Of a stretch of DNA of 64,000 bases, positions 12,406-23,800 are shown piece by piece (the stretch's first letter is position 1; every line of letters begins with the position of its first letter). Source of the DNA: Mesaphorura yosii (taxonomy: Eukaryota; Arthropoda; Collembola; Poduromorpha; Tullbergiidae); assembly GCA_009869945.1 (NCBI GenBank), contig WIXG01000218.1:1-64000 (forward strand), given 5' to 3'. The notes under the pieces were generated by a model. The model had not been told where the DNA came from. It did not search any database and saw only the letters and a list, made by a program, of their open reading frames with translations. The position numbers were made by a program, and so were the translations under genes.

Positions 12406-12962
12406 CTACAATTTCAGAATATAAAAAATTAGGCTTCGGTGTTCAGTGTTCGTGAGAAGCTTTATATCCACATTACTTGTTAGTAGTTAAGGTATAAATA
12501 ACAAGACGTAAAGGACAAAGGAAGAAATTAAAGCATTAAAGGAGACCGCTCTGCTTGCGTACTTTGCTGAATTGAGTTCATTTGAGTACTGTAGCGAAAA
12601 CGCGAAAAGCAAAGTTTTGCACTGCATTATGCCCATGCTCATGATTTGATTGTGAAATACTATGCTACTATGTGTGAATATTGCTATGTACAGTACTATG
12701 GAATGGTCACTATTGTTTCAGCTGCGATTTCTTTGTCGACTTTAGTCTGGAAGGGCCCTACACCTAAGTCGCCAATCAGAGATCACGACCTACAGCTTGT
12801 ACTTTCATAAATCGGTCTAATCAAGTCTAAAGCATAGTCATCAATTCTGAAATATCCCTTCCTAATGCATGAAGCCTTGCTGCCCTGCCCGCTTCCTCCG
12901 TTGTCTGCACCGTTTTAAGCTCGATGATTAATCAAAAGGAACTAAAAATTGGCCAAACTTAC
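12406..12962 (-). other. 5'-UTR intron of Hsc70
   Basis: On the minus strand GAG|GTAAGT at 12963/12962 and TTGTAG at 12406 bound a 557-nt intron just upstream of the ATG. It is the longest intron of the gene, the common arrangement for cognate Hsc70 genes. The non-coding first exon would lie at and above 12963; its start is not resolved. Confidence 0.6.
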
Positions 12963-12963
12963 C

Positions 12964-14156
12964 TCAGATGTATTCTCCTTGAAGTATGGAATGAATCAAG
13001 TTAATTGGAATAATTTAACTGGATGATTTTCAGCAAATCGAAGAGCGGTTCACGAGTTTAGGTGTGCACTAGAACAAGTCGACACTAGAAAAGAACGAAA
13101 AACTGAGAGTATCACTCAGGCAATAGGCAACGAGAACGCGACAATGAGTTGTGCTTGTGGCCTGTAGGAATGGAAGGAGTTCCTGAACCCTGTGCACAGA
13201 GACGAGACACAGACACAACAAGGAGTAGCGTATAGAAAGACATAGAACCGGCGTGTTCATTCCACACTGCTCAGACCGAGGTTGCCAGAAGTTTCGATGT
13301 GACGTCAGAGCCTTCTCGCATGTTCTCTCCCAGTCTGCTGCACTCAGTAGAATGGAGCATGATGCACACGCGCACGTTGTCCGGCAATGAATGGCTTTGT
13401 TCGCTATCTACAGGAAAATAACACTGTAATGGAATCGAAGACCATGTGATCGTGCAAATACTCATGCTCCTTGCTTCACTTGAAGGATGCATGATTCACG
13501 TACTTCATAACAGCTTCAATGGTCGCCGTGGCTTGAGGTTGAGACTCATGCCATTTGGTTGTCTGTGATGTTGAATCAGGCGAATAAACATGCAAATGAA
13601 ACGTTAATTAGTAAAATGCCACCCAGCTTAACTCAAAGCTCAAGCTCTAGTCTCCAGCAGTACTTTGGGCAGGTGTGGAAAGCAGGAAACTGGACTTTGG
13701 GTGCAATGATCAGCAGATGCACGTTCTGGACCTCAAAACCGAGCCAAGGTGATGATACGCAAAATCTGATGCGCTGATTGAACTCGAAACTCATTCATTC
13801 GTTCACTGCGTGGTTACTTTCGCCATCATCAATAATGACTCATCTCATACACATTGCGTTTAATGAACACCGAACACGTAATTTAGTGTGACGTGTCATG
13901 TCTTCGTGTAATTCAACGTGTTAAAGTGCAGTGGTCCCTCTTTAGCTTTAATTTTAGTCAATAGGCGATTCCTCCTTTCTTCCGAGTGGCTGAATGATGG
14001 CAGTCTCGTTTATCTCATCAACCCGGAGATCGCCATTCCACATTGCTTAGGAATGTGGAATGCTTTTCGGGGTAGTCTTTTAGCTTCTTCACTTGTCACA
14101 ATTATTGGATTGTTGGAGTAATACTGGTTTAGGAAATGTGGCGCTGCTTCGTCGGA
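12964..14156. other. Intergenic between Hsc70 promoter and protease 3' end
   Basis: Apart from the first non-coding Hsc70 exon and the HSE/CRE cluster, no exon was recognised. The open frames here (up to 73 codons) carry no domain. The right part would contain the 3' UTR of the minus-strand protease gene. Confidence 0.5.
13288..13307 (-). promoter_or_regulatory. Candidate HSE and CRE upstream of Hsc70
   Basis: GAAGTTTC (13288-13295) is an inverted GAA/TTC pair of the heat-shock-element type, and TGACGTCA (13300-13307) is a perfect palindromic CRE. A further TTC-type run (CTTCTCGCATGTTCTC) follows at about 13311-13326. They lie 0.3 kb upstream of the putative non-coding exon. A weak TATA-like TATACG (minus strand, about 13230) sits between. 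The motifs are seen; their use is inference. Confidence 0.4.
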
Positions 14157-16474
14157 TCAGCCGTTGGCTCGAATCTTGCCCCGAATCCAAGGCAGGTAGT
14201 ACGTTATCCTGGAGTAGACGTCAGGGTAGCCCGGTTTCGCACATCCTGATCCAAACGAAGTGATTCCGACAAGATGCCACCGTCCGTCAAGGAAATTACA
14301 CTGAAGCGGTCCGCCAGAATCTCCCACGCAGGTGCCTTTGCTGGCTTTGTCATCAATTGCACCAGCGCAAAGGTGATGGCTGCGAATTCCTATGCGATAT
14401 GCTCGCTGATACATTTCGTCACATTTCTCCTGGGAAGTGACATCCACCCAAACCTGCTGCATTCTCGAAGACAGCTTTCCGCGCGGAGAATTCATTCCCC
14501 ATCCAGTGGCCACACATTTTAAACCTTCAAAATGCAACAAAATAACAAAATGCTGTATTTGCACAATTTGGGACGAGCACGAGCACTTACACCATCACAT
14601 ACCTGTCATATTAAATGAAAGTGTCAACTCGTCATCGTTCGGCAGGCAAACCGGAGCCACAGTCGGAGACCATTTTAATGGCCGGGAGAGCTTGACCAAT
14701 GCTAAGAAGAAAACGTTCAACTTTTCAATGCCTATGAATAATGTTAATCTCTACTCTACCAGTCAATAGCTACGTGTCGTATACGTACCAATGTCATTGT
14801 CAAAGTCTCGGAATCTCTCATGCACGAACACTTGCGACACACCGATGACTTTTTCAGTGCCTTCCGTCTTGGAGCGGTCGTATTCTCCGGCCAAGACAAA
14901 CCAGGATGTGCCTTGGCCCAGTCGGAAAAATCGGCTGCAATAAAAGTCCCACCTTTTAGCATGGAATCAAGCTTGAATTCTTTTGCATTGTGCTGTGAGT
15001 ATCTCTCTTACTTGCTAATGCAGTGAGCGGCTGTCAGGACCTAATTTAGAAATGAAGATTAACAGCCATTGCAAATTGATGAACCGTGAATTGTAAACAT
15101 AACATATTAGTCAGGACAAGTACGTACCCATTGGTTGGTAATTAGAACTCCGCCGCACCAGTGCCCAACAAAACCCATGGCTGGGTGCCGCAACTGAAGC
15201 GAGATTTGCCACGGCCATGAACCCGGTTTACCTGTGACGCGAAAGATCGACACAAATAAAAACACGAACTTACAAAAGGCTAGAAACTAATCAAGTTCCT
15301 ATTTTTAGCAGCAATTTATTATTTACTGTCTTCTCCATTCACAATTCGCCCGAACGGGCCAGATTCCGCACTTGACTGCGTCTTCTCTTCCTTCCACTTC
15401 ATTGCTCGAGAATTGGCTTGGCGAATTTTCTTGAGAATTTGGCTTATTTTCTTATCCTGAGACGAGGACGCGTAATCGTACAGCGAGGGCTGATTTCGGA
15501 GGCTGTTATTACTGCGATTTTCACTCATGAGTGCTCCCATTCTTGACTCGACTCGTATTTGGTGAGATGATGAGAACCGATTTCGTGATTGACGGTGAGT
15601 GAAGAATATGCTCAGGCCACATTCTAAATGAGGAAGAAAATAATCACATGAAGACGACGCATCTGGTTGCTGTACTCATCAACAAGAAACACATTTTACG
15701 CCGAAGTTCACACACGATCTCAACCTAAAAAGTTAACAATTAAACTGCGTTGGTGTGAAAAATAGTTTGAGAGCATGAAATTCTGAAAAATGTTGCATGA
15801 AATTGAGACGAGAAGCGCTGCAGCGGCGGTGAATTGATTTGATTTCTCCTTTCTCACCTTGACATTATAAGGCAGTAGACAATTAAGGCAACCCAATGTA
15901 ACGTGACATGAAACAAGGGAAAGACGGGCTGGGCTCCGTATTGCGTGTTTTGTTACAGTCACAAAGAGAAAAATAGGTCAAGAAATTAGTAAAGGTTGGA
16001 ATGTTGCAGCAAAAAATAATTGACTCACAAATGAGAAATTCCAAATTCGGAAGTCATTTTCCTATCGGCCTGGCCATGCTAATATGCAAATATTGAACCT
16101 GTTCTCAGTTGAACACAGTATTCTACGTTATGTTTATGTGTCTGCGTGCCCCGTACTCACATTTTTCACATTGCCCCGAACTTATGAAACAAGCCCATAA
16201 CGAATGATTTCAATTCTGTTAAAGCTGGAATATTTACGATTCCAAAAGCCGATAATAATGTTAGTGTTTAGGGCACAAAGTAATGGACGACAAATTGTAT
16301 AGTATACAATTTGCCGTCCATTAACTCTGAAGGATTGAGACCGTTTTGCCGAATCTTACCTGGACTATTTTCGGGCACAAGTTGATGGCACATTTTGCAT
16401 GTGAAATCACTCAAGAGTAGAAATGCAGTCAGGAATCTCCACACCTGGCATGTCAAATCTCTATCAGCGTTCAT
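14157..16474 (-). CDS. Secreted S1A (chymotrypsin-fold) serine protease, brachyurin-like pocket
   Basis: Extracellular endopeptidase made as a zymogen. Seven exons join in frame: 16474-16360, 15623-15327, 15231-15128, 15040-15012, 14934-14789, 14701-14603 and 14524-14157, for 385 aa. Residues 12-24 are a hydrophobic signal segment. Cys40 is the prodomain cysteine expected to pair with Cys249 of the protease domain. A 90-residue Ser/Lys/Arg-rich linker leads to the activation site Arg131|IVNG. The catalytic triad is His178 (TAAHC), Asp229 (DNDIAL) and Ser333 (GDSGGP). By motif alignment the S1 pocket has Gly at 189 (Gly327) and Asp at 226 (Asp365), not trypsin's Asp189/Gly226. This is the pattern of crab collagenase (brachyurin). 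The 29-nt exon 4 carries the catalytic histidine. No clip domain is evident. Digestive or moulting/immune roles are all possible. Confidence 0.9.
16281..16323. repeat. 43-bp near-perfect palindrome in protease intron 1
   Basis: The left arm 16281-16301 and right arm 16303-16323 are inverted complements over 21 bp with one mismatch, around a single central base (16302). The core reads CAAATTGTATA-G-TATACAATTTG. It begins 36 nt inside the intron after the exon-1 donor on the transcribed (minus) strand, so the pre-mRNA could fold into a long hairpin next to the splice site. It could be the fused ends of a palindromic element or a structured regulatory site. Confidence 0.8.
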
Positions 16475-17899
16475 AATTAAAGCACTATCACCGGTTCACT
16501 GATTTTGTTCAATTCATTAATCGTCAACTCAAGCACGCACTTGTGTGTTGGATCATTTCAATCAAAATTTGTCTTATCCGGAACTGAAATTCGCGACTCA
16601 CTTCCTGAAGAATGTTGATGTCTCGGATTCCTCGAAACCCCGACTAACGCAGCCTTTCACCCAGACGGTGTTCACCTTCCGAATGTTTTCCACTGAATGT
16701 AAACGAAAGAGAAACCAATTTGACTCCGCCACACAATGAAACAATAGAAGAAGTCGTAAAATAAGGGAAATCGGTTAATGACAGTGAATAAAATCTTTTT
16801 TGGCTCCTTATTCTCCCAAAAAAGTTTCTTTTCTCTAGTTAATGGGTAAGGTGCATGCTAGTGTAGCTTGACATTACTGCAGAACAAGTTATCGTGTTAT
16901 GCAATCCTTAATTACATCTTTCGATGGAAATTTAATGTGATTTGTGAATTGCTCCCATTTAGAAAGTCTGCAACCATGCGAAGTCAGTTTTGATGAGTTT
17001 TCAATGTTAAATGCTACGTTTCTCCACAGCACAGAACAACGCAACAAAGGAACAGCGAGAGCAAGGGCAAAAGTGACCGTGTGCGATTGACAAGATAATT
17101 ATATAAAAAAATGTTTACAAAATGTAATTGACAATAAATGAATTAGAGAAAACAAGTTCAATGCTGTATATCAAGTTTTTCAGTGCCACGAAGAGTGGAT
17201 CTTAATTTGGGAGACTGACACATGTTAACACGAGACGAGACGAAGAAGACTGCGAGATGAACACGATTAACAGTTGTGCTTGCTTAAGATCCCAATTTGG
17301 GCTTAACTGCTCCGACTCTAAAGATAGAATGTGAGACACGAGATTTGCCATGTAGCATTGCCTGAGAATTTTATAATCTCCTTAAATTATTGCTGACGCG
17401 AGGAAGAGACCCAGTTACGAGTGCATCGCATTTCAATTGTTCTCGTCGCGTCTTTCTCGAGCACAGTTCTGCATGATGAAGATGTTTACAAAAGAATAAG
17501 TGCCCGCAACCACTCTTTAATCATCATTGTGCCGCATCTCGTAAACTTGAACGTTTCTCATAATTCACTTTTATTTGTAAGAGCATCAAGACAATCTCAA
17601 ATTTACTTATTGCTACCGGCTTACTTCCTTTCTCGTGCGTTATTGGACTAGAACCATTCTTCACATTTAATTTTTGCACGTACATTCATGTTTTGTATAA
17701 TAAAATCACAATTAAAAGAATGAGACTTTGGACTTATAATCCAAGTCTTGTAGCTTCAGTTGCGTGCTTGTTAAAAGCAAATCAAGCGTAATAAACTTGA
17801 GAAAGTTGGAAGACATTCTTTGGCAAAATTGATACAGATAAAGAGCTATGATATGTTTTGTGCTATAAAAATAAAATAATAATACATAAAAGTTTACCA
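16475..17899. other. Intergenic between protease and EPG5
   Basis: This holds the upstream region of the protease and the 3' UTR of EPG5. No exon, RNA gene or repeat was recognised. A minus-strand AATAAA at 17570-17575 is the best candidate poly(A) signal for EPG5, about 0.33 kb past its stop. Confidence 0.5.
17570..17575 (-). terminator. Candidate poly(A) signal for EPG5
   Basis: AATAAA on the minus strand about 330 nt downstream of the EPG5 stop codon. Other weaker hexamers exist in this AT-rich stretch, so use is uncertain. Confidence 0.3.
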
Positions 17900-20800
17900 T
17901 TAAATTACCCACGCACTGTCCTCTGCCATCAAATAATTTTCTGTAAAAATACGCGATGTAATTTCATTGATGAATGAGCCGCAATTTGAAAGTGAAAATT
18001 TTGGGTCCTTAATTATATTAATTATATCAATGGATTCAGCAAGCTCACAATACTGTCGATCTAACTTCATCGCTTCCAATTTCTCTAAATTAGGCAGAAT
18101 TTCGGTGTTCGGTCGGATAGTCGGATTGCTGGAATAAATTAATATATAATACTAGTTGATACCGCGCATAATAAAGTTTAACATCATCGGCACTTACGAA
18201 GAACTTAGACAATCGGGTGTGTTAAAATGTCCGGCTGCTTCCGGCAGTAAACGAATTGGAGAGTTTATTGGCATTTGTACTTGTAGAAATGTTTGAAGGC
18301 TTCGAGCCAGAAACCGTCCCCTGGAAGTAAAAACATATAACATTTAAATAAACGGAATATACCAGTGTCGCCCGCCCCCAGAAATACCTGTAACTGATCT
18401 GTGGCGATTTACTTAATCCCAAAGCCCCAAGAATACCCCAACCCTGCTTTTCATCTGCCAAAGTGCCTAAGTGCTGGATGAAATGGGCAAGGAACTTCTT
18501 GATGGCCTTCTCCAGTGAATTACCAGGTAGTTTTTCCATTTCGGAAAAAAGGTTAAGAATTATGTAAACAAAGGTCTTGTAAATCAGTGGCAATTTGGCT
18601 TCATTTTCTTCCCTGATAATAAAAATGAAGTACTATCAAATGCCAATCAAATGCTAAACCCATCAATGAAGTATTACTTGGGCTTGATGTTCTTCAAAAG
18701 ATCTGTCAAAGTTGTTAGCGTTGATAGACCACCGGAACACAATTGCTTAAACTTTTGAAGGAGTAGACAGTTCAAGACAAGATAATGACCATCTTTTGAA
18801 GCTACGTCAGTATAGTTGGCCCACTCGCCTTGGTTATTAGTAACGGATGACAGTTCATAAATACTCTTCCACGTCATGCCTAAAATAAAAGCAACTCAGC
18901 TTTCACGAGAGCCAGATTTCTCTATGTTAATTCGGTAACATGCCTTCGGTCTTGAATGCCAGTTCTGTCGCTATTTCTATTAGAGGTGAAGTAATGAACG
19001 GTGGCACTTTTGTTGCAAAGCTGAGCTGAATCATTCCAATATATATGCTGCAAGACGAGTTTCTGTTATTTTCACACCATGCTATAAATGCGTTGCGAGC
19101 AATTGTCGCCAGATAGTGGTTCGTCATAAGGTTCATGATCTCTTTCAAATGAGGTTTGAACTCTTCCGGTTGTTGATCTGAAGATGACAATTACACTTTG
19201 ACTTAAGAAATTCTCGTACCTCACGTGAAATCTTACTTTCTCTTTGAATAATTAATGCCAGGTCGCCAATCATGCCTTGCAAGGATCTTTCAAAGTCTTT
19301 GACATGACTCGTAACCATTGACTTGTATTTCGACGAAACAGAGACCATTAGCCTGACGAATGATCGAAGAAACAGATATCGCTTCTTAGCCAAGTCAGTT
19401 TTGTTCGAAGGTGGAGACCCCGTCCTCAACTGCGTCATATCAACACAATTTCCATTGGAGTAACCAGACGCAATCTTGAGCAATCTGTAAATGCATACAA
19501 AATGTTCTTTACTCATCAAGACCAGACAGCCAGAGGGAGAGTCCTTCATAAACTACTTACACGAATGATGCCTTATCCATATGATGGGTACTGTCTAACG
19601 ACAAGACTACTCTCGGATCAATACTCATCAAATAAAAATTCAGGATTTGTTCCAATGAATTTGAAGACACGTGTTGCCAGTTTAGGTGCTGGACAGTTTC
19701 CATCACAGTCACCCAAGTCGGCGACTCTCGCGCCACAATATCATTAGCCAAGTTGACGGTAATATTCAGTAAATAGAAGTGGCATTTGGAAAGGGCAGTG
19801 TGATTTGCCACGTTTTGAGTAGTGAAATTAGAAATCCAATCTAGCCAATTGATTTGAGCGAATACTACTCCGAGAAAACTGTGACTGCTTGGCAAATACT
19901 GCATCACAACCTGTACGAACAAAGTATTTAATTTCATACTTATCATGTCAATAAGTTCCTTGCTCATATTTTTATACCTTATTCATTGACTCAAGGTCAG
20001 AGAAAGAAGGCCAAAATATCGCCCAAGGAATACTGATGAAGCAATTGTGCACAACGCTTAACACATAATCCTTCGCTGTTGGTTGTGCAAAATTGTCCAC
20101 GTAAAAATTCCACAAATTTGAAAATAAAGCAGTGCTTCCTAGAAAAATAAGTAAGGAGTTAGGAACTTTGCTGCTAAAGATTGCATTCGCTTGATTCGTG
20201 AATTTATAAAACCTGGCACTGTTTCTGCTAAGAAGAGGACGCTGTCAGTGAAGTCACTCATCATTGTCATCGCACAAGCCAAATCATTTCGCACGAAAGG
20301 CTGCAATACACTCCCGCTTTCGAAATTCATTTGCTGAATCCACTGGGCACATTTTTGCCTGATGATTTTCTCGTCGTATGGAAGTACCCAGGGCGCGTAC
20401 AAATCACGAATTGCGGGCCATACAATTTCAATAACTATAAGAAGTCATGTAATATAAGGCATAAGGTCTTCTTCACGTTTTAAACTAGGGTCCATGTGTA
20501 CCTTTATGAGACAACAAGCCTTGTGAATTTTTAAGGGACGCAGCAGTGATAAGATGAGCAACCATTTGCAGAAAACATGAAATTGGTTCCAAGTAAGTCC
20601 TATATTTTGGATACAATCCATAAATTCCGTATGACAACCTCGCCTTCGTAAAATGACTGGCAAGTAATTTAGCCACTTCCATCACCTATATGAACATCAT
20701 CCAAATTGGAATATAATGATGAAACAAAAAACAAGCGCCAAAGCTCACCTCTGCATATCGTAACGTATCTGTTTCGGTAGCGAAACGTTTCATTTCCCTC

Positions 20801-23800
20801 TTCTTAGCGAATGGTTCCATGCCCCGTCGAAAGATAATGGAGTCCCGTGACAGAGCGTTAAAAAAGTCGTACCACAAGTCAATATCACAAGCTTGATTGT
20901 CCGTGTCCTCGAGTAAATAGTTCAAGATCTCTCCGAAATGTTGCGGAAAGTCGAACAGAAGCATTATCTTCAGATGATTCCTATAAGTGTCCCGAACCAT
21001 TTGATTGCCTTGTTCCGAATGCTCATCGACTTTAAGTGCTTTCCATATTAGCGCAATGAGTTGTGATCGCTCCGTCACACTAATACCAGGCCTGACTTTG
21101 ATCAACCATGACGAAAGATCCAGCTACGCATAATAAAGTAATGGAGGAGTTACACATGAGTGTTTGGCGAAGTCTACAATGGAATTCCTCACCTTGGACA
21201 ATAGCACAAATATCAGATCCCCTTCGCTCTTGGGGATTGCGACAATTTCCTTGTAAATTCCTATGAGAGTTGTGCTATCACTGTTGGCAAGATTTATATG
21301 TGGAGCGAGAAGGCCAGCTGTTCCTGAGTTTTGGATGCACGTAGTCACAAGTTGTCTGGATTCGGTCGGCCTGCCGCCAATAAATTCGAACCCAATAATT
21401 TCCAGGAATGATGAATACAGCTGACGAGTGGGTGGATAGAAATTAGTGTCTTCATTCACTTGAGTGACTATGAAGTAGAATAATGCGCTCCCAACTTCAG
21501 TCACTGCATGGATGTCTTTATTATCCCGTGCAAGCTTTCGATGGGTGAGCACCAGATTCCTACACCGGGTAAAAAATTAAACATATTACAAGTGCCCTTC
21601 AAAGTATCGAAAGCGATTACGATCACGGTAATCTCACGTGATGAAATCTTCTATGAAGACAGCAGCAGCACAAATGGTTAACGGAGGAGGCTGAATTCCT
21701 TTGTTTTGGATAAGTTCGTGGTATTCAGTTCGGTTTTGATGGATTACATGACCAATCCTTTCGTTCAAACGAGCTTCCGTGAACTGATATCAAACCAATG
21801 CAATGCATATAAAAAACAAAAATTAGATCACCAAGAATGAACTTACCTGGAAGACAACATGGGCAGGTCCGCTGCAGCCGATGCCTTTCTTTCCTCCGGC
21901 GCAACGAACGTTAACTAACGCTTCACTCTCGACTGACGTATACAGCTCCGGTAGTTGGTCGCAGTATGAACAGTCCAATGACCCATGTTGAGAAATTTGC
22001 AATCTGAATAACCTTTCCATGAAAGAGTGGAATTAAAAATAGGACCACACAACACGATTCTGTTTTGTGCTTACTTTGCAAATGCGTTCAGACACTCGAA
22101 GTGGGACTTCAGTTCACGGTTCGTTGTTTGAGTGTCCATTAACATCAGTGAATTGAACTCGGGTAATATTTTCTTGAACTGAGCTAATTCAGGTGGTTCT
22201 GCGGCTCTGTCGTAAGAACCCAATCGCTTTATAAATTCATCGCGCCGATTGAGGATAGAATTTTGCCATGGAGTATATCGTGCTATTTTCCGTGTTCCAA
22301 TCCACTCCAAGCGATGCAAGAGGGTCAGAAATTCTTTGCAAGACGTCTTCTCAGTGGATAGTATTGTCTCTGCATCAACTACGTCTGACCAATCCTCCTG
22401 GAGGAATAAGCGGCCACAAATATTACTTCGATATTGCCAAAGAGCACAACTCGGGCTGCATTGAACAAACGTACCAGCTCTCCTTCAATAAGTGTGGATA
22501 GCTTAACCGGAAGGCATTGCGGTGGAAGAGCAGTAACATACAAAGAGTCCTTGTGGAATTTTGGGTCCTCAATCCATAAAGCCATGGCACTAGCCAACCT
22601 AAATGTATAACGTAAAGTGTGTAAAATTGCTCTTACTGTCAATTAACCTGATCATGTCTTACACTGAATAATTCTTCTGATTTTGCAGTAATAATGACAC
22701 GTTCTCCCCGGCGGTACTGTTTGACGTCGATTCTTCGAATATCTGAATCTGATTTCCAAAATGTTCCAGAAGTTCATGCAAACGTTTCTTTAGTTTCTTC
22801 AAGAAAGCCGCATTCACCATTCCTTCAAAAAATCTCTCTCCAACTCCGTCCCTGCAGGAATCTCTAGAAGTAAATCAAAATGGCTTAGTAACAGCGCCTG
22901 GAAACATTCACTAGCGTTCCTATCAAATTACTCACGTAGTGAATATTCGTTGGAAATATCGCAGGAAAAACTTCTGCCAGAATATAAATAGAAGAGGATG
23001 GTCCAAAGGCGTGTCAAGAGCTTGCTGCGCCCATCGATAAATAGTCAGGTAATTAAGACTCGATGCAAACTTGCAAGAGTTGGAAGCTTTCTGTAATCAA
23101 TAATATGCCGAATATTGTTTCTATCGATAAGATAGTGAACATTTCTTTGAATTACTTTTATGGCAGTTTCAACAGTTGTATTTGGATTATTCAGGTTTCC
23201 AATAATAGACTTCCAGAACCCGGTAGTATTTTCTAGTTCAGTCTCAATCGTGAAGACAAAGTATGTCAAGTATCCGAACTGAGGATAGGAAAAGTTAGGC
23301 AAGAGTGTGGTGGCTTGAGAGGACCAGCCAAAGAAGGAAGATAATCCAGAAGCCTGGGATGTTGGCAAATCCTAAAACCCAAAAGTAAGGTGGTAATTTT
23401 TCATGGTATATCGCGTGTCCAGCAGAATCTTTTACCTTATACATATGCGTAAATTTGTCATGAAAACGTGTTTTGAGATCGTGTCTGGGATATACAAATC
23501 TTGCCAATATATCAACCCAGTAAAGAATGTTATTGTCTTTGTTCCAGTTTTCCAATTTTGTTAAAACATTAATCCACAATTCAATCAATGCAACTTCAGT
23601 CACACCAAACCTGGCAAAACGAAACCCTCAATGAGAATTAGGTCATATAAAACAAATCCCTAGTACCTTACCTCGGAAATTGATCAAGTTGAGCCGAAAT
23701 CATATCGCCGAATAATTTAGACACAGGACCGATGGAGTCGTTTACAACCAAATTCTTTGCCATTCTTAAGTAGGATGCATCAGCACTAGCGATGGATTTG

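Noticed and set aside
14756..14962. 68-codon minus-strand frame over a protease exon
   Set aside because: It is in the wrong frame. The real exon (14934-14789) reads VLAGEYDRS...DNDI in another frame that fits both splice junctions.
22379..22474. Continuation of EPG5 exon 14 as an open frame
   Set aside because: It diverges from the family and loses frame. A GT donor after 22475 and a CTCCAG acceptor restore frame and remove it as intron.
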